A stretch of DNA of 57,673 bases from Rhizomicrobium sp. (GTDB lineage Bacteria > Pseudomonadota > Alphaproteobacteria > Micropepsales > Micropepsaceae): NCBI GenBank assembly GCA_025451875.1, contig JANWJQ010000018.1, forward strand, positions 1 through 57,673, in the 5' to 3' direction. Below, piece by piece: positions 32,780-42,452 of the stretch. Position 1 is the first letter of the stretch. The number at the start of each line of letters is the position of its first letter. Below the pieces are notes generated by a model. The model was given only the letters and a program-made list of their open reading frames with translations. It did not search any database and was not told the origin of the DNA. The position numbers were made by a program, and so were the translations under genes.

Positions 32780-34852
32780 TCACCAGATGTGCACGCGGGC
32801 GTCCGGCGCGATGTAAAGCTTGTCGCCCGGCTTCACTTCGAAAGAATCGTACCAGGCATCGACGTTGCGCAACGGCCCATTGACGCGAAACTGGCGCGGG
32901 CTGTGCGGATCGCTGACGACCTGCTTCTTCACATAATCGTCCGAGACTTTTCCGCGCCAGGCCTGGGCCCAGCCGAGGAACACGCGCTGATCGCCGGTAA
33001 AGCCGTCAACCTTGCGCGCATGCCTGCCCTTGAGCGAGGTGTGATAGGCATCGAGCGCCAGTGTGACGCCGCCCAGATCGGCGATATTCTCGCCCATCGT
33101 CAGATCGCCATTCACATGCACGCCGGGTAAGGGCTCGAAGCTGGAATATTGCGCTCCCAGCGCTTTCGCGCGCGCTTCGAACTTCGCCGCATCATCTTTG
33201 GTCCACCAGTCGCGCAGGCGGCCTTCGGCGTCGATCTTGCGGCCTTCGTCGTCGAAACCGTGCGTCAGCTCATGCCCGATCACGCCGCCCACCGCGCCGT
33301 AATTGATGGCCGGATCGGCATTGGCGTCGAAGATCGGCGCCTGAAGAATGCCTGCCGGAAAGACGATATCGCGCAGCGAGCCGTTATAGGCATCGTTGGT
33401 TTGCGGCGTCATCTGCCAGTCGGTGCGATCGACCGGACCGTTGTAGCGGCCCAGATAGAACGCCCAGTCGAACGCGCCGGCGCGGCGCACGTCGCCGACA
33501 ATATCGTCATCGGTGACGACGAGACCGGAATAATCGCGCGGATGATCCGGATAGCCGACCTTGATCGTGTAGGTGTCGAGCTTCTTGATCGCTTCGGCCT
33601 TCGTGGCGTCGCTCATCCAGTCCAGATTCTGCAGGCGCACGCGATAGGCGGCGAGAAGATTGTGAACGAGCGTTTCGATCTTGGCTTTCGCGTCGGGGCC
33701 GAACCATTTGGCGGTGTAGAGTTGGCCGACGCCGAAGCCCATCGTGCCGAAAGTGCCGAAACGATCGCCGACGCCGAAATCATCGCCGCTGACGGCGGTG
33801 ATGGCGCGCTTCCAGCGCACACGCTGCTGTGCCTGACCCGACAGTGTTTTCTGATGCATGTCGAAGTAGGCGTCGGTGAACGCCTTGGAGAGGTATGGCG
33901 CGGCGTTATCGGCGACGTGGAAAGCCTGCCACGCCTTGATGGTTTCCAGCGGCGCGGTGCCGTAGATCGCGGCCAGCTTCGGGAATGCGCTCTTTTCCGC
34001 CACGATCACGCGGTTGATACGGCCAAGACCCGCTTCCTTCAGGAAGGCATCCCAGTCGAAGCCGGGCGCGAGCGTGCGCAGATCGGCGGTGCTGACGGGA
34101 TTGTACACCGCATTCAGATCGCGCTCCTGAACCTTGGTCCAGCTGGCGTTGGCGATCTTGGTTTCAAACGCGACCACGTCCTTGGCGCGGGCATCGGCAT
34201 TCTTCCAGCCGATCAAGCCCAGAAGCTGCGCGACATAGGCCTGATATTTCGCCTTGGCCGGCGCGAAATTCTTTTCGAGATAATAGTCGCGATCCGGCAG
34301 GCCGAGCCCGCTCTGCGAAAGATAGATGGCGTATTTGTTCGGATCCTTCAGATCGATATCGATGCTGACATTGTAGAGCGAATCTTCGAAATCCGAATTG
34401 TTGCGGCCCATGAGCTGCGCCAGCGCCTCGCGCGTTTTGGCTTTGCGCACGGCATCGAGCTCGGGCTGGATCGGCCTGGCGCCAAGCTGTTCGACATGCG
34501 CCTCGTCCATGAACGCCTTGTAGAACGCGCCGGCTTTGCCTTCGAGATCGGTGGGCTGGTGCGTCGCCTTCGCGGCGGCGGCTTCCAGAATGTCATGCAC
34601 GCGGCCTTCGGTGCGGTCCGTCATTTCCAGACGCATCGACACCGCCGGCTTGTCGGCAGGGATGGGATGATTGTCGAGCCAGGTGCCGTTCGCGTAGCGG
34701 AAGAAATCGTTTCCGGGCGTCGTCGCCTTGTCCATGCCGGCGGAGTCGAAGCCCCAGGCGCCGTAGAGCGGCTTGTCCGCGGCGAGGGCGAGCGTGCCGG
34801 CGCTCACAAGGAGCAATGCCGCGAGCGCGCCGCGCATCGTGTGTTTGTTCAT
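32780..34852 (-). CDS. M13 family metallopeptidase (neprilysin/PepO type)
   Basis: 690 residues from ATG 34852, with GGGGAGA upstream; the frame back to 34972 is not coding. Signal peptide MRGALAALLLVSAGTLALAA. Zinc motif HELTH at H527/E528/H531, preceded by INYGAVGGVIG, and the third ligand in ENIADLGGVTLALDAY. C-terminal VNGPLRNVDAWYDSFEVKPGDKLY is also diagnostic. A periplasmic oligopeptidase, one of several exported peptidases in this window. It has a leader with a promoter and a hairpin upstream. Confidence 0.95.
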   Translation of the reverse strand: MNKHTMRGALAALLLVSAGTLALAADKPLYGAWGFDSAGMDKATTPGNDFFRYANGTWLDNHPIPADKPAVSMRLEMTDRTEGRVHDILEAAAAKATHQPTDLEGKAGAFYKAFMDEAHVEQLGARPIQPELDAVRKAKTREALAQLMGRNNSDFEDSLYNVSIDIDLKDPNKYAIYLSQSGLGLPDRDYYLEKNFAPAKAKYQAYVAQLLGLIGWKNADARAKDVVAFETKIANASWTKVQERDLNAVYNPVSTADLRTLAPGFDWDAFLKEAGLGRINRVIVAEKSAFPKLAAIYGTAPLETIKAWQAFHVADNAAPYLSKAFTDAYFDMHQKTLSGQAQQRVRWKRAITAVSGDDFGVGDRFGTFGTMGFGVGQLYTAKWFGPDAKAKIETLVHNLLAAYRVRLQNLDWMSDATKAEAIKKLDTYTIKVGYPDHPRDYSGLVVTDDDIVGDVRRAGAFDWAFYLGRYNGPVDRTDWQMTPQTNDAYNGSLRDIVFPAGILQAPIFDANADPAINYGAVGGVIGHELTHGFDDEGRKIDAEGRLRDWWTKDDAAKFEARAKALGAQYSSFEPLPGVHVNGDLTMGENIADLGGVTLALDAYHTSLKGRHARKVDGFTGDQRVFLGWAQAWRGKVSDDYVKKQVVSDPHSPRQFRVNGPLRNVDAWYDSFEVKPGDKLYIAPDARVHIW

Positions 34853-34933
34853 GTCGAATCTCCCCAGCGATTTTTTGTGCTCGGCGAATTGTGCATGGCG
34901 GAGGGGCCGCCGCAATTCACGCAAGATGTGGAA

Positions 34934-34958
34934 AAGCCCCGCGTTCTGGGCGGGGCTT
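34934..34958 (-). terminator. Hairpin in the M13 peptidase leader
   Basis: Stem AAGCCCCGC/GCGGGGCTT with a 7-base loop, followed on the minus strand by TTCC after the TT of the stem, so the T-tract is short. It lies downstream of the predicted promoter (34989-35017) and 81 bases before the peptidase ATG. It may terminate transcripts from the upstream M20 gene or act as an attenuator in the leader. Confidence 0.45.
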
Positions 34959-34988
34959 CGCGACAGGCGCAATTCCAGAATTGGGAGA

Positions 34989-35017
34989 AATGTACGGGAC
35001 CACCGTCACGGTGTCAA
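34989..35017 (-). promoter_or_regulatory. Promoter with palindromic spacer upstream of M13 peptidase
   Basis: -35 TTGACA (35012-35017) and -10 TACATT (34989-34994) with a 17-base spacer on the minus strand. A perfect palindrome CACCGTCACGGTG (35001-35013) lies in the spacer and touches the -35, a placement expected for a repressor operator. The flanking 35020-35085 is strongly AT-rich. Confidence 0.55.
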
Positions 35018-35090
35018 GCTAATTATTCCTTAAATAGGAAATATTTATTTATCCCGTAAGATACTGGAATATATAGTAAATTCTATAGCT

Positions 35091-36512
35091 TCAGCGCCGC
35101 GCATAGTGATCGGCAACGATCTGCGCGATCGAGGCGGTGACCTTCTTCGCGGTCGGCACGTGCAGGAATTCGTTGGGACCATGCGCGTTGGAATGCGGGC
35201 CGAGCACGCCGGTGATCACGAACTGCGTCTTGGGGAATTTCTCGCCCAGCATGCCCATGAACGGAATGCTGCCGCCTTCGCCCATGTAAGCGGGCGGTTT
35301 GCCGAATGCCATATGCGATGCCGCCTGGATAGATTTCTCCAGCCATGGCGCGAGCGCGGGCGCTTCCCAGCCGCTCTGCCCGCCTTCGGCGTCGAACTCC
35401 ACTTCCGCGCCATAAGGCGGATCGGTTTCCAGCGTCTTCTTGATGAGCGCAGTCGCCTTGTCCGCATTCGCGGTCGGCGGCAAACGGAAGGAAAGCTTGG
35501 TGGAGGAATAGGGCAAAAGAACATTGCCGCCATTCTCCGGCAGCGGATAACCGTCGATCGCGGTGATCGCCAGTTGCGGGCGCCATGTGCGGTTGAGCAC
35601 CAGATCGGTCAAATCTTCCGATATGGGGCGCGTGGCGCCGGCAAAGGGAAGCTTGTTGAAGACCTCCTTGCCCAGAATCTGCGCCGCCTGTTTGGCTTGT
35701 TCGATGCGCTGTGGTGGCACCTGCACATAAAGATCCTGCAGCTTGATCGCGCCGGTCGCTTCGTCTTCGACGCGCGACAATAGATTGCGTGTGATGCGGA
35801 AGGACGATGGCACGATGCCGGACGCATCGCCCGAATGCACGCCTTCGGTGAGCACGCGCACCTTCAGCACGCCCATCGCGATGCCGCGCAGCGAGGTGGT
35901 GAGCCAGAGTTGATCGTAATTTCCGCAGCCCGAATCCAGGCATACGACCAATGACGGCTTGCCGAGGCGATCGGCGAGATGGTCGATATAGAAGGGAAGA
36001 TCGTAGCTGCCGGATTCCTCGCAGGCTTCGATCACGATCACGCAACGCGCGCGCGGAATGTTCTGGTCCTGCAGCGCCAGAAGCGCGGTGATCGAGGCGT
36101 AGATGGCATAGCCGTCATCGGCGGAGCCGCGGCCATAAAGCTTGTCGCCGTCGCGGCGCGGCTCCCACGGCCCGAAGCCTTCGAACCAGCCTTTCATCTC
36201 CGGCTGCTTGTCGAGATGGCCGTAAAGAAGAACGGTGTCATCGTTCTTGTTGCCCGGCAGATCGATAAAGATCAGCGGCGTGCGGCCTTCCAGGCGGATC
36301 ACTTCCAGCTTGGCATCCTTGATCGCCGCGATCTTTTCGCGCGCCCATTTCTCCATCAGCGACACGGCCTGATCCATATAGCCGTGCTCGGCCCATTTGG
36401 GATCGAAGGCCGGCGACTTGTTGGGGATGCGGATGTAATCGGCAATCGAGGGGATGACGGACTCATCCCATTGCGTGTCGCAGAATTGCTTGAGCTTGTT
36501 CGTGTCCATCAT
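35091..36512 (-). CDS. M20 family metallopeptidase (CNDP-like dipeptidase)
   Basis: 473 residues without signal peptide. Di-zinc ligands appear in order: LLYGHLDKQPE (about 94-104), GRGSADDGYA, the catalytic/bridging ACEESGS, CLDSGCGN, and a C-terminal HGPNEFLHVP. A dimerisation domain is around 210-330 (VHSGDASGIVPSSFRITRNLL). Family members cleave dipeptides such as carnosine or Cys-Gly. Its ATG overlaps the esterase stop by four bases, so the two form an operon. Confidence 0.93.
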   Translation of the reverse strand: MMDTNKLKQFCDTQWDESVIPSIADYIRIPNKSPAFDPKWAEHGYMDQAVSLMEKWAREKIAAIKDAKLEVIRLEGRTPLIFIDLPGNKNDDTVLLYGHLDKQPEMKGWFEGFGPWEPRRDGDKLYGRGSADDGYAIYASITALLALQDQNIPRARCVIVIEACEESGSYDLPFYIDHLADRLGKPSLVVCLDSGCGNYDQLWLTTSLRGIAMGVLKVRVLTEGVHSGDASGIVPSSFRITRNLLSRVEDEATGAIKLQDLYVQVPPQRIEQAKQAAQILGKEVFNKLPFAGATRPISEDLTDLVLNRTWRPQLAITAIDGYPLPENGGNVLLPYSSTKLSFRLPPTANADKATALIKKTLETDPPYGAEVEFDAEGGQSGWEAPALAPWLEKSIQAASHMAFGKPPAYMGEGGSIPFMGMLGEKFPKTQFVITGVLGPHSNAHGPNEFLHVPTAKKVTASIAQIVADHYARR

Positions 36513-37519
36513 TGCGAAAGCGCCTTTACGAGCAGGGGAAGACTCTTGTCCATCCGGTAATCGACGGAAGAGTGGTTGTCGGAGAATTCTTCATAGATAT
36601 GCGTGACGCCGCGCTTTTCGAGCAGCGCATGCATGCGCCGCGCGCCGTAAACGAGGTTGTACTGGTCGGTGTCGCCGCAATCGATATAGAGCATCTTCAA
36701 TTTCTTCAGATCGTCGGCACGCGTCTGCGCCATGACGAGCGGATCCCAGTTCAGCCAGTTCTGCCAGCGATCGGCGATGAATTCGCAGGTGTGCGGATCG
36801 ACCGGCAGGCGGATGTTCATATAGGCCGATGTGTCGGGATCGAATGTGGCGGCCTGACACAGCATCATGATGATGTGGATGTCGGAATCTTTGGTCTTCT
36901 GCGCGGCGTAGAATTTCTCCAGCCAGGGTTTCGGATTGCCGCCGACCGCTGCCAGCGCGCGCAGCACGACGGGAAATTCGTGGCGATACATCAGGTCGAA
37001 ACCCATATCGCCGGAATGCACCGCGGCTGCCGACCAGAAATCCGGATAGAGCAGGGCGTGCACCATGGCGCCGTAGCCGCCGGAGCTTTTGCCGAATATG
37101 CCGCGCTTGCTTTTGCCGCCGCAGCCGAACTCTTTTTCGACAGAGGGCACGGCTTCTTCCATCAGAAAGTCGGCCCAGCGTCCGGTGCCGTCGCTGTTGA
37201 TGTATTGGTTGCCGCCGAGCTTGGTGAAACAATCCGGAAAGGCGACGACGCAGGGCGGCATCGCGCCGCTTGCGATCAGCCGGTCGAGTCGCTCGGGCAA
37301 ATTCTCGCCGAAATTCTTCCAGTTGGTATGCGCAGGTCCACCGGCGGTGAAGCCGACGATATCGACCAGCAATGGAAGACCGCGCCCGTCATGGCCGGCA
37401 GGGATATAGATATCGATCAGCCGTTCGGTGGGATCGCCGAGCGTCTCTTTTTTCAGGAGCTTGCTGTCGATGGTTCGGCGGTGAACGGCGCCCGCTGGGG
37501 CGGAAGGGTCGCGTCTCAT
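36509..37519 (-). CDS. Esterase D-like alpha/beta hydrolase
   Basis: 336 residues, no signal peptide. Nucleophile in GIFGKSSGGYGAM (G-x-S-x-G-like GKSSGG), preceded by a long N-terminal region (RLIDIYIPAGHDGRGLPLLVDIVGF); the putative acid is in CGDTDQYN and the His is in DNHSSVDYR. It resembles the putative-esterase (PF00756) family, which includes enterochelin esterases and mycolyltransferases. The substrate is not deducible. Coupled to the M20 peptidase gene. Confidence 0.85.
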   Translation of the reverse strand: MRRDPSAPAGAVHRRTIDSKLLKKETLGDPTERLIDIYIPAGHDGRGLPLLVDIVGFTAGGPAHTNWKNFGENLPERLDRLIASGAMPPCVVAFPDCFTKLGGNQYINSDGTGRWADFLMEEAVPSVEKEFGCGGKSKRGIFGKSSGGYGAMVHALLYPDFWSAAAVHSGDMGFDLMYRHEFPVVLRALAAVGGNPKPWLEKFYAAQKTKDSDIHIIMMLCQAATFDPDTSAYMNIRLPVDPHTCEFIADRWQNWLNWDPLVMAQTRADDLKKLKMLYIDCGDTDQYNLVYGARRMHALLEKRGVTHIYEEFSDNHSSVDYRMDKSLPLLVKALSQ

Positions 37520-37585
37520 GGGCCGCGACTATAAGGCTTAAGGCCGTCCCGGCCAGCGAATTATGGGCAGGATCGTTATGCGCGT

Positions 37586-39718
37586 TTAGCGCGCAAAAAT
37601 CACGCCCGTGGCGGGAACGCGCAATGCCGCCAATGTGTCGATCGTCTGGGCCACGGCCGCGCGCGGCGTCGATTGCCAGCGCACCAGCAGCACGGCGGCA
37701 TCGCTGAGCGGCAGGAAATAACGCGAGGCGATGGCATAGCCCGGCGCCGGGCAATCCACGATGACGAGATCGAAATTGCGCTTCAGATAGGCGACGAGCT
37801 GCGGCAGCGCATTGAGGAACTGCGCGTTGGGCGAATGAAGGCGTGCGGGCGACAGCAGGAGCGCGCTTGAGCGTGTATCGCGCGCAAGGCTCTGGCTGAG
37901 CGGCGAGGTACCCGACAGGACATCCTGCAATCCCAGATCGCTCTGCGAAAGGCCCATCGCCTGCGCGGCGCGGGGCAATTGGAAATCGCTGTCGATGACG
38001 ATGGCGCGCAGGCCGCGCTGTGTCGCCGCGCGCGCGAGGGCTGCGGCGAGCGCGGTGCGGCCTTCACTCTGATCGGCGGCGGTGAGTGCGATGACTTTGC
38101 CGCCAGTGCCGCGTTTTGCAGGTGCGAGGCGGTTCAGCAGCGCATCGACACCGCGGGAATAGGAATCGTTCGGCCGGTCGATCACGACATCGGCGGCGCG
38201 CAGGCTTTGATAATCCGGAATCTCGCCGATCACCGGTGCGCCGCGCAGCGGATCGACCGTGGGCGCTGTGGCCGCCATCGCAACCGCCGGGCGGAGGGTG
38301 GCGCGGGGACGATACGCGACGGCCGGGCTGTTTCGTTCGGCGAGCAATGCGAACAGCAGGCCGAGGAGCAAGCCAACCGGGATGGAGGCAGCAGCGATCA
38401 TGGTGCGCTTGGGCGAACTCGGATGCGCCGGCACGGCGGCGGAAGAGATCACGCGCGCGCTGGGAATCCCGACGGCGCCCTGCGTCTCACGCAGGCGCGT
38501 GACGAACGCTTCATACATGGTGCGCGTCGAGGTGGCGTTGGCTTCCAGCGCCTTCAGCTTCACGCGCTTAAGGCTGTCGGAGCTTGCGTTCTTTTCGAGC
38601 GCTTTCAGGCTTGCCGCCAGCGAGCCCACATTGGCGCGCGCCACGGCGACATCGTTCGATGCCGCGCCGCTGACACGCGCGGCTTCCTGCGCGATCTTGT
38701 CTTGCAGATTTTCTTTCTGCGATTCGACATCCACCATCTTGGGATGGCGTGGCCCGTACTTCGAGGAGAGTTGTGCTTCCTGGCGCAGCAGATCGGCCTC
38801 TTGCGTGCGCAACTGAATGATCAGCGGCGAGGAAACGACCTGCGAGACGTCCGCGCCATGTCCGGTGGCAAGCATGGAATTCACATGCGACGAGATCGCC
38901 TGCTTCTGCGCGAGATCGGACTTGGCCGCGACGAGTGCGGCGTTCTGCGCGATGAGCTGCTGGTCGATCAGCGAGTCGCCGTTGCTGGTGTCATTGAGAT
39001 TGTTCTGCGCGCGATATTGCTGCACGGCCATTTCCGCGCCTTGCACCTGACGCGCGAGCGAATGGATACGGTCAAGCAGCCAAGTGGTGGTGTCGCGTGT
39101 GGCCTCGTCTTCGAAATTCACCTGGTCGGCGAGATAGGCAGACGCGATGGCGTTGGCGATGGTCGCGGCTTTCTTCGCATCGCTGGATTTGAATGTGATG
39201 TTGATGGTCGTCGAGAGTCCGACGGCTTCCGCGGTGAGATGACGTTCGAAATTGTCGATCACCGCATCGGCGGCGGGCATCTCACCGGTGATGGCATCCG
39301 GCTTGGCGAATTCCGGATCTTCATAAAGTTTCAAGTCGGCGATGACGCGCGCCGCGAGATCGCGCGATGTGATGATCTGGAGCTGGTTCTGCACCGACAC
39401 CGGGTCGGTTGGTAGCGACGACAATACCGATGTGCTCGATGCCACGCTGTTGGTGCGTTGGTCCAGCATGACGAGCGTGGAGGCGGAATAGGTCGAAGGC
39501 CAAAGCAGAAGCGCGATGATCGTGACGGCAACGACGACAGTGGCTGTGGTGAGGATCAGTGCAAGGCGTTTGGCGCCCATCGCGAGAAGATCGCTGAAGC
39601 GGAATGCGCCAGCGCCGTCCTGTCCGGCCGCGCGTGCGCCGGGATATGTGGGTGAATTCGAGAACGCCATCGCCTCTGTACCGCCATGAGACTTGGAGAG
39701 ACGCGAGGGCCCCCGCAT
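37586..39718 (-). CDS. Wzc-like chain-length regulator/BY-kinase with degenerate ATP site
   Basis: 710 residues (ATG 39718; ATG 39670, MAFSNSP, is an alternative). Wzz domain with TM1 (LALILTTATVVVAVTIIALLLW), a long periplasmic coiled coil with the GNVR-like region (LKALEANATSTRTMYEAFVTRLRE), the Pro-rich TM2 region (PAHPSSPKRTMIAAASIPVGLLLGLLFAL), then a CpsD-like domain. Walker A reads AADQSEGRTALA near residue 540, so the usual GEGKS/T Lys is Arg; Walker A' is IVIDSDFQLP and Walker B VIVDCP. The Tyr-rich tail of BY-kinases is absent. It controls polymer length and export across the inner membrane. Follows the ATP-grasp gene by 75 bases. Confidence 0.88.
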   Translation of the reverse strand: MRGPSRLSKSHGGTEAMAFSNSPTYPGARAAGQDGAGAFRFSDLLAMGAKRLALILTTATVVVAVTIIALLLWPSTYSASTLVMLDQRTNSVASSTSVLSSLPTDPVSVQNQLQIITSRDLAARVIADLKLYEDPEFAKPDAITGEMPAADAVIDNFERHLTAEAVGLSTTINITFKSSDAKKAATIANAIASAYLADQVNFEDEATRDTTTWLLDRIHSLARQVQGAEMAVQQYRAQNNLNDTSNGDSLIDQQLIAQNAALVAAKSDLAQKQAISSHVNSMLATGHGADVSQVVSSPLIIQLRTQEADLLRQEAQLSSKYGPRHPKMVDVESQKENLQDKIAQEAARVSGAASNDVAVARANVGSLAASLKALEKNASSDSLKRVKLKALEANATSTRTMYEAFVTRLRETQGAVGIPSARVISSAAVPAHPSSPKRTMIAAASIPVGLLLGLLFALLAERNSPAVAYRPRATLRPAVAMAATAPTVDPLRGAPVIGEIPDYQSLRAADVVIDRPNDSYSRGVDALLNRLAPAKRGTGGKVIALTAADQSEGRTALAAALARAATQRGLRAIVIDSDFQLPRAAQAMGLSQSDLGLQDVLSGTSPLSQSLARDTRSSALLLSPARLHSPNAQFLNALPQLVAYLKRNFDLVIVDCPAPGYAIASRYFLPLSDAAVLLVRWQSTPRAAVAQTIDTLAALRVPATGVIFAR

Positions 39719-39793
39719 CTTTCAAAGCCAGACGGCGGATTTAACCCCGCCAGCCACTGCGGAATGGTTAACGGCCGGTAGTGCAAACAACGC

Positions 39794-41011
39794 TTAAGGC
39801 TGGGCCGCGAGGCGGGCGCTGGCGGGATTGTTCGCCATGAAATGCCGCCATTTTTCGAGGGCGGGGCGGGCCTGCTGCGACGACATCCAGACGCGGATAA
39901 TGGCCGGGTCGTCCCACGGCACATCATGGAAGGCGGAAGTCAGATAGGGACTCGCCGGATCGCGCATCCACTCTTGCGGAAAGAGCGCGACGACATCGCT
40001 GGCGACGCGCGGCCGCGGCGGACGCGCATGACCGTCTACCCGCGCCACCAGCGCGGAAACGAGATCATGTCCCGTGCCGAAGCTGAGATAGCTCGTCTGC
40101 GGGCTGCGCGGATTGATCTCGATAAGATGCGCCCGCCCCTGATCGTCGCGGATGTAGTCGAGACCATGCAGACCGCTAAGGCCGAAATGCGCGGCAAGGC
40201 GCGTGGCCGCCTCATCCATCTCTTCGCTTTCGATACGGCGCAGCACGCTTGCGGGCCCGTTTGCTTCTTGCGCGGCGAGTGTTTCCAGGTGATTGGCGGC
40301 AAGCAGCTTTCCCTGCCAGCAGGCGAAGGATGTGGTCGCCGGCTTTCCCGGAATGAATTGCTGCAGGCTGGTCGCGGGCGCTTTGGCGTCCAGCGCGGTG
40401 CGCAGGAAATGCGCGTCGGAGCGGCGAATGGCGCGCACCACGCTGCGCAGAAGCGATGGCGGGTTGGAAAGGCGGCGCCATGCCAGCAGCGCTTCGTCCC
40501 GGTCACGCACCACCGCGACGCCGTCGCCGCCCCAAGTGCCGTCGGCCTTGAGCAAGGACGGAAATCCGATCTGGCGGATCGCGTCTTCCAGATCCGCTTC
40601 GCTTTCGATCGCGCGCGTGAGAGGCGTGCGGATGTCGGCCTGGCGTGCCGCTTCGATGAAGCCGCTGCGCGACATCAACTGGGTGTAATTTTTCGCGCAG
40701 CCCAGAGATTGCGCGATCAGCGCGGCGATATGATCGGGCGCCTTTTGGCGTGCGCGTAACAGAAGCATCGTCGCGCGATCATCGAGCGCCAGAACGATGT
40801 CGCTGCGTGATCGCTCCGCGGCTTCCACGAAAGAGGCGGCACCGCTGAACGGCCGATAGGAATAGACGCGCTCGAAATACCGGCTGCGGGCCGCCGGATG
40901 ATCCGCCGGCAACACGGCATCGATGGTGCATCCCGTCGCGGCGAAGGCGCCGGCCAGTCTGGCAGCGGACGGCCAACGCACCGTGGTGACGAGCAATACC
41001 TTAACGGTCAT
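39794..41011 (-). CDS. ATP-grasp domain protein
   Basis: 405 residues. N-terminal Rossmann-like preATP-grasp part (VKVLLVTTVRWPSAARLAGAFAATG), ATP-binding (FPSLLKADGTWGGDGVAVV) and Mg-ligand motif HLIEINPRSPQTSYL around 288-302. ATP-grasp enzymes ligate a carboxylate to an amine or thiol. Directly upstream of the Wzc-like gene on the same strand, it may decorate the polysaccharide or a precursor with an amino acid, which is inference. Divergent from the FAD oxidoreductase gene, with a 145-base control region between. Confidence 0.88.
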   Translation of the reverse strand: MTVKVLLVTTVRWPSAARLAGAFAATGCTIDAVLPADHPAARSRYFERVYSYRPFSGAASFVEAAERSRSDIVLALDDRATMLLLRARQKAPDHIAALIAQSLGCAKNYTQLMSRSGFIEAARQADIRTPLTRAIESEADLEDAIRQIGFPSLLKADGTWGGDGVAVVRDRDEALLAWRRLSNPPSLLRSVVRAIRRSDAHFLRTALDAKAPATSLQQFIPGKPATTSFACWQGKLLAANHLETLAAQEANGPASVLRRIESEEMDEAATRLAAHFGLSGLHGLDYIRDDQGRAHLIEINPRSPQTSYLSFGTGHDLVSALVARVDGHARPPRPRVASDVVALFPQEWMRDPASPYLTSAFHDVPWDDPAIIRVWMSSQQARPALEKWRHFMANNPASARLAAQP

Positions 41012-41156
41012 GGCGCACTATGCCGGGCATCGCGTCAATCATCGGTGAATAGCGCATCTGGCATGTGACTTGGATGAATCTGCCCGAGCGCGGAAAAGCG
41101 TACAGCTTCGGGGCAGAAATCCCGGTGCTGTGCCGTATTGGAACAGGTTTTGCCCC

Positions 41157-42452
41157 ATGACCAGTGTCGATTTTGAAGACGTTGGAGCGGTTCGTCCCGT
41201 TCTGACCCCGAAGCCTTCCGAAGGGCTGTTCTCCCTCGGGACGAAAAAACCCGCCGTGGACTGCGAAGTCGCGATCATCGGTGCCGGCCCTTACGGCTTG
41301 TCGCTTGCGGCGCAGCTTGCGGCCCGGGGCGTTTCCTTCCGCATCTTCGGCCACGCGCTCGACACCTGGCGCAACCACATGCCCAAGGACATGCTGCTGA
41401 AGTCCGAAGGCTTCGGCTCCTCCCTCTCGCACCCGTCCAAGGACTCGACGCTGAAAGCCTATTGCGAGGCGCGCGGCATTCCTTACGCGGATACGGCAAT
41501 CCCGATCTCGCTGGATCTCTTCCTCGAATATGCGAGTTGGTTCCGCCAGACCTATGTGCCGACGCTCGAAGAATTCGACGTCACCAATCTTGAAGCGTCC
41601 GATGCAGGTTTTGCGCTGACACTGGAAGACGGCCGCTGCATCCTGGCGCGCCGCGTCGTTCTTGCGATCGGCATCACCTGGTTCCGCAACGTGCCGGAGG
41701 AACTGACCTATCTCGACAAGGGCGTGACATCGCACAGCTACGATCACCGCGACGCGGCCCAGTTCAAGGGCAAGGAAGTCGTTGTTCTGGGTGCGGGTGC
41801 ATCCGCCGTCGATCTTGCCGCGCTGCTCAACGATGGCGGCGCTTCGGTGAAGATCGTCGCGCGCGACAGCGCGCTTCGCTATCACGCGCCGCCGAGTGCG
41901 GATAACGACAAGTGGTGGAAGCAGATTCGCAATCCCGCCACGACCATCGGGCCGGGCTGGCGTTCCTGGGCAGCGGTGAACTTGCCGTTCCTTTTTCGCT
42001 TCCTGCCGGAAAAGCTGCGCCTTGAAATCGTGAAGCGTCATCTTGGCCCCGCGCCCGGCTGGTTCGTGCGCCAGCGTGTCGAGGGCAAGGTCGCCGAGAT
42101 GCTCAATTGCAAGCTGGATGCGGCGCGCATGGTGGGCAAGCGCGTATTGCTGCGCGTCACCGACAAGCGCGGTGAAGCCAAGACGGTGGAATGCGATCAT
42201 GTCGTTGCCGCCACGGGTTTCCGGGCGGATCTGTCGCGCGTGGGCTTCATGACGCCGTCACTTCTGTCGCGCATCGCAACGACGGGCGCGGCACCAAGGC
42301 TTTCCGGCAATTTCGAGACGACCTATCCCGGTCTTTATGTGGTCGGCCCGGCTTCTGCGAACAGCTTCGGTCCGTTGATGCGCTTCATGACGGGCGCCGA
42401 ATATGCCGCGCCGGTTCTGGCGAAGCACCTGCGCAAAAAGGTGAAGGCTTAG
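41157..42452 (+). CDS. FAD-dependent oxidoreductase (flavin monooxygenase-like)
   Basis: 431 residues from ATG 41157; upstream in-frame codons to 41070 are not needed. First dinucleotide fold VAIIGAGPYGLSLAAQLAARG, second fold EVVVLGAGASAVDLAALL, and ATGFRADL near the end: a class B flavoprotein monooxygenase / lysine-N-hydroxylase-like pattern using FAD and NAD(P)H. It sits alone on + inside a minus-strand polysaccharide locus, divergent from the ATP-grasp gene and convergent with the GH10 gene (four-base overlap). The substrate is unknown. Confidence 0.85.
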   Translation: MTSVDFEDVGAVRPVLTPKPSEGLFSLGTKKPAVDCEVAIIGAGPYGLSLAAQLAARGVSFRIFGHALDTWRNHMPKDMLLKSEGFGSSLSHPSKDSTLKAYCEARGIPYADTAIPISLDLFLEYASWFRQTYVPTLEEFDVTNLEASDAGFALTLEDGRCILARRVVLAIGITWFRNVPEELTYLDKGVTSHSYDHRDAAQFKGKEVVVLGAGASAVDLAALLNDGGASVKIVARDSALRYHAPPSADNDKWWKQIRNPATTIGPGWRSWAAVNLPFLFRFLPEKLRLEIVKRHLGPAPGWFVRQRVEGKVAEMLNCKLDAARMVGKRVLLRVTDKRGEAKTVECDHVVAATGFRADLSRVGFMTPSLLSRIATTGAAPRLSGNFETTYPGLYVVGPASANSFGPLMRFMTGAEYAAPVLAKHLRKKVKA

